From JAUIEH01 sp964483375 (GTDB lineage: Bacteria; Pseudomonadota; Alphaproteobacteria; Caulobacterales; Maricaulaceae): a stretch of 6,903 bases of DNA. This document shows, in pieces, positions 1-5,753 of the stretch (within the stretch, counting starts at the first letter, position 1; each line of letters begins with the position of its first letter). The stretch spans positions 1 through 6,903 of the forward strand of contig CAZABJ010000086.1 of the NCBI GenBank assembly GCA_964483375.1. Reading direction: 5' to 3'. A model generated the notes under the pieces. It was not told where the DNA came from, searched no databases, and saw only the letters and a program-made list of their open reading frames with translations. Made by a program: the position numbers and the translations under genes.

Positions 1-646
1 TGATCTTGCGGCTGATCCCGCCGCCGCGCGCGGTGTTGGGCATCAGCACGCAATACCGACCTGCGAGCGACATATAGGTGGTCAGGGCCGCGCCTTTGTT
101 GCCGCGCTCTTCCTTTACCACTTGGACGAGCAGGATCTGGCGGCGCTTGATGACTTCTTGGATTTTATATTTCCGCAGAATGCGGGAGCGTCGGCGGGAC
201 GCCTCCGAGGCGGCTTCCTCGTCTTCGACGTCTGCATCTGCGTCCGCCTCAGCGTCGGCGTCCTCAGCGGCGCTCGCTTCGGCGGTCTCATCCCCGTCGT
301 CCTCGGGTTCCTCGGCTCCGTTGTCATCGCCGTTTTCGCGCGAGGCCGCGGACCGTTGCATGGCGCGCTCTTCTTCGAGCAGCGCTTGGCGATCCTCAAA
401 CGGGATTTGATAGTAGTCGGGATGGATTTCGTTGAATGCGAGGAAACCGTGCCGGTTTCCGCCGTATTCCACGAAGGCCGCTTGGAGCGAGGGTTCGACG
501 CGCGTTACGCGCGCAAGGTAGATGTTGCCGCGAAGCTGGCGTTTGGCTTGAGCTTCAAAGTCGAATTCCTCGACACGTTTTCCATCGACAACGACCACCC
601 GAGTCTCTTCGGGGTGGGCCGCGTCGATGAGCATTTTTTTGGTCAT
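1..646 (-). CDS. rne: Ribonuclease E, N-terminal part (gene continues off the left edge)
   Basis: RNase E is the essential endoribonuclease that starts mRNA decay and processes rRNA and tRNA precursors; it is the scaffold of the degradosome. Only the first 215 residues are present. The protein begins MTKKMLIDAAHPEETRVVVV, followed by the first half of the S1 RNA-binding domain, including NIYLARVTRVEPSLQAAFVE (41-60) and YGGNRHGFLAF (61-71). The S1 domain resumes with the hallmark VKEERGNKGAALTTYMSLAG (177-196) and MPNTARGGGISRK (202-214). Between these halves, at about residues 97-150, lies a very acidic Ala/Asp/Glu-rich insert that E. coli RNase E lacks; such inserts are typical of alphaproteobacterial RNase E. 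The ATG at 646-644 is chosen because the family N-terminus begins there and GGAGA lies 8 nt upstream. The RNase H-like, DNase I-like and C-terminal scaffold regions are outside the window. The gene is divergent from the amidase. RNase G is the main alternative but fits the N-terminus less well. Confidence 0.96.
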   Translation of the reverse strand, partial: MTKKMLIDAAHPEETRVVVVDGKRVEEFDFEAQAKRQLRGNIYLARVTRVEPSLQAAFVEYGGNRHGFLAFNEIHPDYYQIPFEDRQALLEEERAMQRSAASRENGDDNGAEEPEDDGDETAEASAAEDADAEADADADVEDEEAASEASRRRSRILRKYKIQEVIKRRQILLVQVVKEERGNKGAALTTYMSLAGRYCVLMPNTARGGGISRKI

Positions 647-654
647 CGAATAAA

Positions 655-659
655 TCTCC
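655..659 (-). promoter_or_regulatory. Ribosome binding site of rne
   Basis: Read on the minus strand, GGAGA lies 8 nt before the rne ATG, a good match to the 16S anti-SD sequence at normal spacing. It fixes the start at 646. A small hairpin (662-677) lies just upstream of it in the leader. Confidence 0.7.
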
Positions 660-661
660 GG

Positions 662-677
662 GCGACCGCGGCGTCGC
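662..677 (-). repeat. Small inverted repeat in the rne leader
   Basis: GCGAC (662-666) and GTCGC (673-677) form a 5-bp stem with a 6-nt loop. In rne mRNA this hairpin would sit directly upstream of the GGAGA ribosome binding site, so it could influence initiation. It is short and chance occurrence is possible in DNA this GC-rich. Confidence 0.35.
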
Positions 678-686
678 ATGTGCGGG

Positions 687-702
687 GGCGCGTAGGCGCG
701 CC
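687..702 (-). repeat. Perfect 6-bp GC hairpin with tetraloop in the rne leader
   Basis: GGCGCG (687-692), loop TAGG, CGCGCC (697-702): an uninterrupted six-pair G:C stem, about 40-55 nt upstream of the rne ATG on the transcribed minus strand. There is no following T-run in either direction, so it is not an intrinsic terminator. A structural role in the rne leader is plausible but unproven. Confidence 0.45.
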
Positions 703-817
703 GTACCGATTAGAACGAGGCGGTCGAAGGGGCGTGGCGTGCGTGACGCGCGCGCGCCGGCGCTCAAGGGCGCGGCGGACAGTGTTTCGCGGGCGTTCAG
801 CATGCGGCGTTTTCCAA

Positions 818-852
818 GTCGGCGCGCGACGGCGCCGGGCGTCTGTGCCGAC
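818..852. repeat. Two-part imperfect hairpin, 35 nt
   Basis: An outer stem GTCGGC (818-823) / GCCGAC (847-852) encloses an inner stem GACG (828-831) / CGTC (840-843), separated by a small asymmetric internal loop and capped by a GC-rich loop. It lies about 170-205 nt upstream of rne and about 300 nt upstream of the amidase start. If rne is transcribed from beyond this point, it would be a leader stem-loop of the kind used in RNase E autoregulation. Which strand is transcribed here is unknown. Confidence 0.35.
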
Positions 853-1114
853 CTGCACGACGATTCGGTCAGCGAGCGTAGGGTCTGCAGCGCTTCAACG
901 TCCGCACGAGCGTTCTCCAGGTCGCCGATCCGGTGATCGTTTGGCGAAAGAGACACAGCTCGCGAGGATCGGCGTTCGCATCGTCGCAGCGAGCGCCGAG
1001 CCGCTGAAGCGCGACATCATCAGTATGGGGCGCCGGGTAGTTAATGAAAAGCGTACCTCTGCGGCGGGTTTGCGTCCTTAACGCCTGGACAAGGGGAGTC
1101 AGCTAGACCTGCGT

Positions 1115-1130
1115 CGAACCGTACAGTTCG
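1115..1130. promoter_or_regulatory. Dyad CGAAC-N6-GTTCG upstream of the amidase, possible operator
   Basis: A perfect 5-bp inverted repeat, CGAAC (1115-1119) and GTTCG (1126-1130), has half-site centres 11 bp apart, close to one helical turn. It ends 22 bp before the GTG start of the amidase. That spacing suits a homodimeric regulator, or a short hairpin in the mRNA leader. It does not match the alphaproteobacterial LexA pattern (direct GTTC-N7-GTTC) or the Gram-positive CGAAC-N4-GTTCG spacing. The regulator, if any, is unknown. Confidence 0.25.
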
Positions 1131-1141
1131 CCTGTTATCGC

Positions 1142-1146
1142 GAGGG
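1142..1146 (+). promoter_or_regulatory. Ribosome binding site of the amidase
   Basis: GAGGG stands 6 nt before the GTG at 1153 and supports a non-ATG start. The protein then begins directly with a good signal peptide. Confidence 0.6.
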
Positions 1147-1152
1147 TCGCCC

Positions 1153-2394
1153 GTGCGTGCGCGCATCACCGCCGCTGTCTTGTCGTTAATCACGCTTGGG
1201 GCCGTGTTCGCTCCAGGCGGGTCGCCCGCCGCTTGGGCCGATCGTCCGACCGTGTCGGTCGTTCGGTTTGGCGCGGATGAAGGCCGCACCCGCGTCGTCG
1301 TCGAAGCCGACGCGCCTATTTCGTATGGGTATTTCACCCTGGCTGAGCGTTCCCGCCGGCTGGTGGTGGATTTAGAGCCGGTGCGCTGGGCGATAAGAGG
1401 AGAGGACGGGTCAACGCGAGGCGAAGCGTCCGGCGCCGGGACGGGCGATGGCCTCGTTGCGGGGTACCGTTACGCGCATAACTCTTCCAGCGCTTCGCGT
1501 CTGGTGTTTGATTTGGCGGCGCCGGTGCGGGTGTCGCGGGATTTCGTGTTGCCGCCCGCCGCCGGGGCGCCGCGCCACCGCTTGGTCCTGGATTTGGTTC
1601 CCACCTCGGCGGCGCAATTCGCTCAATCCGCCGGCGCGCCCCAGGCCCGGGAGCGCGCGAGAACGCGGTCGGCCCCCGCTGACGCGCCGATACGTCGCAG
1701 CGCACGGTTCGTCGTCGTCATCGACCCCGGCCATGGCGGGCGGGACCCCGGCGCAATCGGCCCAGGGGGGCTGCAGGAAAAAGACGTGAACCTCGCCGTC
1801 GCCAGGCTGTTGCGAGATCGTCTCGAGCGGTCCCGGCGCTACGAGGTCGTTATGACCCGCGACGAGGATCGCTTCGTCGAGCTGGCTGACCGTGTCGACT
1901 TCGCTCGGGAGGCGGGCGCGGATCTGTTCATTTCGCTCCATGCTGATTCAAGCGCGTCAGGCTCCTCGGTTCGCGGGGCCTCGGTCTACACCCTCGCCAC
2001 CCGGGCGGAGCGGCGGGCGCGCACCGACATCCTCTCCCGTCAAAACTGGCTCATCGACGTGGAGTTGGAGGGACGGGACCCGCAAATCTCAGACATCTTG
2101 GTTGATCTTGCTCAACGGGATACCCACAACCAATCTGACGCGTTCGCGGAAATGCTGATCCCGCAGCTGGACGCGGTCGGGCCGGTGCTCCGCAACACCC
2201 ATCGCAATGCGGGGCTTTACGTGCTTTTGGCGCCGGACGTGCCGGCCGTGCTTGTGGAGATGGGGTTTTTGTCGAACCCGCAGGACGAGGCGCTGCTGAG
2301 CTCCAACCGCCATCGTCAGCGTCTGGCCGCAGCCCTCGAACGGGCGATCGATCGGTACTATAACGAACGCGCACGGCTGGTGGCGACGCGCTGA
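1153..2394 (+). CDS. amiC: Exported N-acetylmuramoyl-L-alanine amidase, AMIN + Amidase_3, AmiC-like
   Basis: This zinc hydrolase cleaves the bond between N-acetylmuramic acid and L-Ala of the stem peptide in the periplasm and splits septal peptidoglycan in daughter-cell separation. It has 413 residues. The GTG start is supported by GAGGG 6 nt upstream and by a signal peptide at 1-29 (basic n-region, hydrophobic core, AWA before D30). An AMIN domain for septal targeting covers about 33-145. After an Arg/Ala/Pro linker, the Amidase_3 domain runs from about 186 to 405. It shows VIDPGHGG with zinc ligand H194, LQEKDVNL with E209, SLHADS with H263, and VEMGFLSN with catalytic E369. The insert at about 280-335 matches the autoinhibitory helix region that LytM-type activators (EnvC/NlpD, or DipM in Caulobacter) displace. 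No SPOR or LysM domain is present. It is transcribed away from rne and is probably in an operon with the PBP1A gene 61 bp downstream. The family is certain; amiC rather than amiA/amiB is by AMIN architecture. Confidence 0.93.
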   Translation: MRARITAAVLSLITLGAVFAPGGSPAAWADRPTVSVVRFGADEGRTRVVVEADAPISYGYFTLAERSRRLVVDLEPVRWAIRGEDGSTRGEASGAGTGDGLVAGYRYAHNSSSASRLVFDLAAPVRVSRDFVLPPAAGAPRHRLVLDLVPTSAAQFAQSAGAPQARERARTRSAPADAPIRRSARFVVVIDPGHGGRDPGAIGPGGLQEKDVNLAVARLLRDRLERSRRYEVVMTRDEDRFVELADRVDFAREAGADLFISLHADSSASGSSVRGASVYTLATRAERRARTDILSRQNWLIDVELEGRDPQISDILVDLAQRDTHNQSDAFAEMLIPQLDAVGPVLRNTHRNAGLYVLLAPDVPAVLVEMGFLSNPQDEALLSSNRHRQRLAAALERAIDRYYNERARLVATR

Positions 2395-2408
2395 TCCGAG
2401 CAGCGCCG

Positions 2409-2451
2409 TCATGCCGCGATAAGAGGGTCCGCGCCGGCGCGGAAAGGCGAA
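2409..2451. repeat. Perfect 16-bp palindrome within a possible small dispersed repeat
   Basis: The sequence TCCGCGCCGGCGCGGA at 2428-2443 is a perfect palindrome in the 61-bp gap between the amidase stop and the PBP1A start. The surrounding stretch, read on the minus strand, gives FAFPRRRGPSYRGMTALL. This resembles the translated signature of small palindromic elements scattered through many proteobacterial genomes (motifs of the kind 'RRRG...RGMT'); that likeness is from memory. Its right arm runs into the AAGG ribosome binding site of PBP1A (2444-2447, 8 nt before ATG). A hairpin in the mRNA could therefore affect PBP1A translation or protect mRNA ends. No T-run follows, so it is not an intrinsic terminator. 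Copy number elsewhere cannot be seen here. Confidence 0.5.
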
Positions 2452-2455
2452 GCTG

Positions 2456-5400
2456 ATGGCGAACCGCATCTATGACGACTTTGACGAGTTGGATGACGAC
2501 GGCCTGGAACGGGTCGGAGAGGGCCGGGCTCGGCGCTATCGCATTCGCGAATTGCCCGAAGAGCCAAGCCGCGCGTCGGGCGGTTGGCTCCGGATCTTGC
2601 TTTGGGCCCTAGGCTGGCCGGTGCTGTTGTTGATGCGGTTTCCGCGTTCGGCGCTGGTCGCTGCGGTCGCCACGGTCGCAATCAGCTATATCGCGTCTCG
2701 GTTCGTCGGCAATTTCGCCTATATGGGCGCGCCGCTCCTGTTCTATGTCGGGCTCATCGGCTTGGTGCTCTATGTGCACGCGCCGCGGGTGATGCTGATT
2801 CTCGTCGCCGCCGCCCTTGCGGCTGCGCGATTGATCGGCGCGATCATCAGCGAAGCCGCCGCGGATTTGTCCGTCCGCGCTCTGTTAGGCGTTGTGGTTG
2901 GGTTTGGCGGGGAGGCGCAGGCCGCCGTCATTCGAACCAGCGAGCTGAGCTTTCTTTTGTCCCCCCTCACCGCGTACGCCTTTTGGGGGGCGCTCTTGTT
3001 GTTCGCCGCCAGCTTCGTTCCCGCGCTTGGCGGGCGTCGGGAAAACCGGGTCATCGCGGCCGGTGTTGCGAGTTTGGCGGGCGCGGCGTCCCTTTTGGGC
3101 GCGTTTTGGATCTTTGTCATCCAAGCCACGGCGGACTTGCCCACGCTCAACACGCTGCGAGAGTACCGTCCCCCGGTGATGACGCGGGTGCATGCCGGCG
3201 ACGGCATGCTGATCGAAGAATACGCCCGCCAGCACCGCGTGTTCGTGCCTATTGAAACCATCCCCGCTCGGGTGCGCGAGGCGTTCCTTTCGGCTGAGGA
3301 TAAAAACTTCTACAGCCATGACGGCATCGACTATCTGGGCACGCTGCGGGGCGGGCTGCGCACCGCGCGCAACCTCATCAGCGGTTCGGGCGGGCTTGAA
3401 TCGGGCTCGACGATCACCCAGCAGGTGGCGAAAAACTTCCTGCTGACGAGCGAACAGACCCTCGTGCGCAAAATCCGCGAATATGCGTTGGCGCTGCGCA
3501 TTGAGCGCGTGCTGACGAAAGACCAGATCTTCGAGCTCTATCTGAATGAAATTTATCTGGGCCGCCGGGCCTATGGCGTGGCGGCCGCAGCCTTGTTGTA
3601 CTTTAACAAGTCGCTGGAAGAGCTGACGATCGCCGAAGCGGCGTTTTTGGCCGCTTTGCCCAAAGCCCCCGGCGCTCTGTATCGCGACCTAGAAGAGGCC
3701 ACGTCGCGCCGCAATTGGGTCATCGGCCGTATGTTGGCCAATGGCTACATCACCGACCAGGAAGCCGCCGACGCCCGTGCGGAGCCGCTGGTTTACGTGG
3801 ACCGGCTGGAGGGCTCAGCCTTTACCGCCTCGGAATATTTCGTCGAGGAAGTGCGCCGCACCGTCGACACGATGTATGGCGAGGACGAGCTTTATTACGG
3901 CGGCTTGTCCGTGCGCACCACGCTCGACACCGAAATGCAGGTCATGGCTCGGAACGCGCTGCGCGAGGGGCTGGAAGAGTTTGACCGCCGGCATGGCTAT
4001 CGCGGCCCCATCGACGTGATCGATCACGGCGAAGGCTGGGAGGAGCGGCTGGCCGAGGTTGAGATCTTCTCAGACATTGATGATTGGTCGCCCGCCGTTG
4101 TCTTCGGCGGCGATGCGGAGGGCGTTGATATCGGCCTTCCCGACGGGACGCGCGGGCGCATCCTGCTTGAGGACTTGGAATGGGCGCGCCGCGTCGATTC
4201 AGAGGGTCGGCAAGGCCCTCCCATCACGGACGCAAGCGACGCGCTTCGCGCCGGCGAAGTGGTCTATGTCGACGTCGCCGCGCCGGCGGAGGAAGAAACG
4301 GCCGAGGAGGGCGAAAGCCCCCCCAATGGTCCGCCGCGCTACGAACTGCGTCAGTTGCCTGACGCCAACGGGGCCATTCTTGCGATGGACCCCCACACCG
4401 GACGCGTGCACGCCATGGTCGGCGGCTACAGTTTCCGCCAGAGCCAATTCAACCGCGCCAGCCAAGCGCGGCGCCAGCCCGGCTCGTCGTTCAAGCCGTT
4501 CGTCTATGCCGCTGCGCTCGATACCGGGTTCACCCCGGCGAGCCAGGTGCTGGACGGCCCGTACGTCTCCACAAGCGGCGAGGGCCAGTCTTTCTACCGG
4601 CCGGACAATTATGTCGAAGGGCGCTGGTATGGGCTGCAAACCCTGCGGGTGGGCATCGAGCAGTCGCGAAACACCATGACGGTGCGATTGGCCAATGAAA
4701 TGGGCCTCGACCACATGACTGAGTATGGCGAGCGGTTCGGCATTTACGACGATTTGCCGCCTTACGAAGCCATGGCGCTCGGCGCGGGCGAGACCACGCT
4801 GTCTCGCATGGTTGCGGCCTACGCGATGTTGGTGAATGGCGGGCGGCGGATCGAGCCGACAATTCTCGACCGGGTGCAGGACCGGGACGGCAACACGATT
4901 TACGTCCATGACGACCGCGCATGCGAGGGGTGCGACGTGGAGGATTGGAGCGCGGGCTTCGTCGAGCCGATGCTGCCTGACTTGCGCCCCGAAGTCGTTG
5001 AACCCGTGACCGCCTATCAAATCACATCAATGCTGGAAGGCGTGGTGGACCGGGGCACCGGCCGCCGTTTGCAGAGCTTGGGCTTCCCGGTAGCGGGCAA
5101 AACCGGCACGACGAACGACTTCCGCGACGCCTGGTTCGTGGGCTTCACGCCTGACCTCGTGGTCGGCGTCTATGTGGGCTTCGACACGCCGCGGCCTTTG
5201 GGTGCCGGGGAATCCGGCGGGCGGGTCGCCACCCCGGTGTTTGAGTACTTTATGGAAGACGCCATGGCCGGCCGTCCCGCGGTGCCGTTCCGCATTCCGT
5301 CCGGCGTGCGCCTGGTCCGCATCGATCCCGCCACGGGGCTGCTCGCCCGACCCGGCGAGCCCGGCGCGGTGCTTGAAGCCTTCCGCCCCGGCACCGAGCC

Positions 5401-5665
5401 GACGCGCTTCGCCACGTCCGGTCCAGGGGGGGATGCGTCAGAGGGCGGCATTTCCATCGGCGGGGGCGACGCCGCGCTGCGCGGCCCTGTCGAGAGCGAA
5501 GCGGGGGCCGCCGCCGATCCCTTTGATCCCTTTGCGCCGCCGCCTGAGGGCCTGCCGGCTGAGCCGGGAGAAGAGGGCCTCTTCCCGGAGGACGGCGTTC
5601 TCACCTATCTTCCAGACCAAGAGGAAGAAGAGGCCGAGGACGAAGAGCTCAGCGACTTGTATTAA
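2456..5665 (+). CDS. mrcA: Bifunctional penicillin-binding protein 1A with a polytopic N-terminal extension
   Basis: This class A PBP polymerises lipid II into glycan strands (GT51) and cross-links stem peptides (transpeptidase) on the outer face of the inner membrane. It has 1069 residues, against roughly 800-870 in most relatives. AAGG 8 nt upstream supports the ATG. Residues 1-40 are acidic then Arg-rich and probably cytoplasmic. Hydrophobic segments lie near 44-60, 65-84, 87-107, 111-132, weakly 138-158, 168-190 and 199-223; only the last corresponds to the usual single anchor. GT51 motifs are EDKNFYSHDG (catalytic E281), GSTITQQ (317-323), RKIRE (338-342) and ELYLNEIYLG. An OB-like domain spans about 510-640. 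Transpeptidase motifs are SSFK (nucleophile S677, K680), SRN (737-739) and KTGTT (882-886), all intact. A CxxC pair (C823, C826) lies between the last two. The tail after about 985 is Gly/Pro-rich and ends in a run of Glu/Asp. The neighbouring amidase makes a wall-remodelling pair. Confidence 0.95.
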   Translation: MANRIYDDFDELDDDGLERVGEGRARRYRIRELPEEPSRASGGWLRILLWALGWPVLLLMRFPRSALVAAVATVAISYIASRFVGNFAYMGAPLLFYVGLIGLVLYVHAPRVMLILVAAALAAARLIGAIISEAAADLSVRALLGVVVGFGGEAQAAVIRTSELSFLLSPLTAYAFWGALLLFAASFVPALGGRRENRVIAAGVASLAGAASLLGAFWIFVIQATADLPTLNTLREYRPPVMTRVHAGDGMLIEEYARQHRVFVPIETIPARVREAFLSAEDKNFYSHDGIDYLGTLRGGLRTARNLISGSGGLESGSTITQQVAKNFLLTSEQTLVRKIREYALALRIERVLTKDQIFELYLNEIYLGRRAYGVAAAALLYFNKSLEELTIAEAAFLAALPKAPGALYRDLEEATSRRNWVIGRMLANGYITDQEAADARAEPLVYVDRLEGSAFTASEYFVEEVRRTVDTMYGEDELYYGGLSVRTTLDTEMQVMARNALREGLEEFDRRHGYRGPIDVIDHGEGWEERLAEVEIFSDIDDWSPAVVFGGDAEGVDIGLPDGTRGRILLEDLEWARRVDSEGRQGPPITDASDALRAGEVVYVDVAAPAEEETAEEGESPPNGPPRYELRQLPDANGAILAMDPHTGRVHAMVGGYSFRQSQFNRASQARRQPGSSFKPFVYAAALDTGFTPASQVLDGPYVSTSGEGQSFYRPDNYVEGRWYGLQTLRVGIEQSRNTMTVRLANEMGLDHMTEYGERFGIYDDLPPYEAMALGAGETTLSRMVAAYAMLVNGGRRIEPTILDRVQDRDGNTIYVHDDRACEGCDVEDWSAGFVEPMLPDLRPEVVEPVTAYQITSMLEGVVDRGTGRRLQSLGFPVAGKTGTTNDFRDAWFVGFTPDLVVGVYVGFDTPRPLGAGESGGRVATPVFEYFMEDAMAGRPAVPFRIPSGVRLVRIDPATGLLARPGEPGAVLEAFRPGTEPTRFATSGPGGDASEGGISIGGGDAALRGPVESEAGAAADPFDPFAPPPEGLPAEPGEEGLFPEDGVLTYLPDQEEEEAEDEELSDLY

Positions 5666-5753
5666 GCCGCTGCGCCCAGTATGTCCCCGGGCTCTGCGGG
5701 TCTGACCGCCGCGCCGCCGCGGCCGTGAGGGCCAAGATATAACGAGGCATGCC

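Larger units (their letters stand above)
647..1152. other. Long divergent non-coding region: rne leader and amidase upstream region
   Basis: The 506 bp between the rne and amidase starts carry no ORF with a recognisable product. The frames open here are GC-rich extensions of antisense frames of rne, or short Arg/Ala/Pro-rich reads. The region must hold divergent promoters, but I cannot place a convincing -35/-10 pair on either strand. An A/T-rich patch around 1038-1055 is the most promoter-like composition. Visible structures are inverted repeats at 662-677, 687-702, 818-852 and 1115-1130. rne genes elsewhere (shown in E. coli) have long structured 5' leaders through which RNase E cleaves its own mRNA. 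A comparable leader here is an inference from the length and hairpins. Confidence 0.6.

Noticed and set aside
634..640. Run of seven T (A7 in rne codons 3-5), considered as a slippage site
   Set aside because: The codons simply encode the common Lys-Lys-Met start of RNase E. No alternative frame product or stimulatory element is visible.
739..936. 65-codon plus-strand open frame in the rne/amidase gap
   Set aside because: Arg/Ala/Ser-rich, no convincing ribosome binding site, no recognised family; composition expected of random GC-rich sequence.
1020..1055. Possible minus-strand promoter (TTTTCA / CATACT) for rne in the A/T-rich patch
   Set aside because: Spacing is acceptable but both hexamers are poor matches; not strong enough to annotate.
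122..1081. 319-codon open frame on the plus strand, antisense to rne and extending into the intergenic region
   Set aside because: The opposite strand encodes an unmistakable RNase E N-terminus. This frame has no recognisable domain and stays open because of high GC content.
2416..2426. 11-mer GCGATAAGAGG repeated at 1390-1400 (inside the amidase gene) and here
   Set aside because: Several chance 11-mer matches are expected in a 6.9-kb sequence; no longer match surrounds it.
4199..5020. 273-codon minus-strand open frame inside the PBP1A gene
   Set aside because: It is the mirror of the transpeptidase domain, whose SxxK and SxN motifs lie in the plus frame; His/Arg/Gly-rich shadow composition.
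5738..5743. TATAAC, a good -10-like hexamer just before prfB
   Set aside because: No -35-like hexamer at 16-18 bp. Transcription would begin about 4 nt before the start codon and exclude the apparent ribosome binding site. Not called as a promoter.
5666..5753. Terminator between PBP1A and prfB
   Set aside because: Only short 4-bp dyads (for example GGCC-N5-GGCC at 5721-5733) and no T-run; not supported as an intrinsic terminator.
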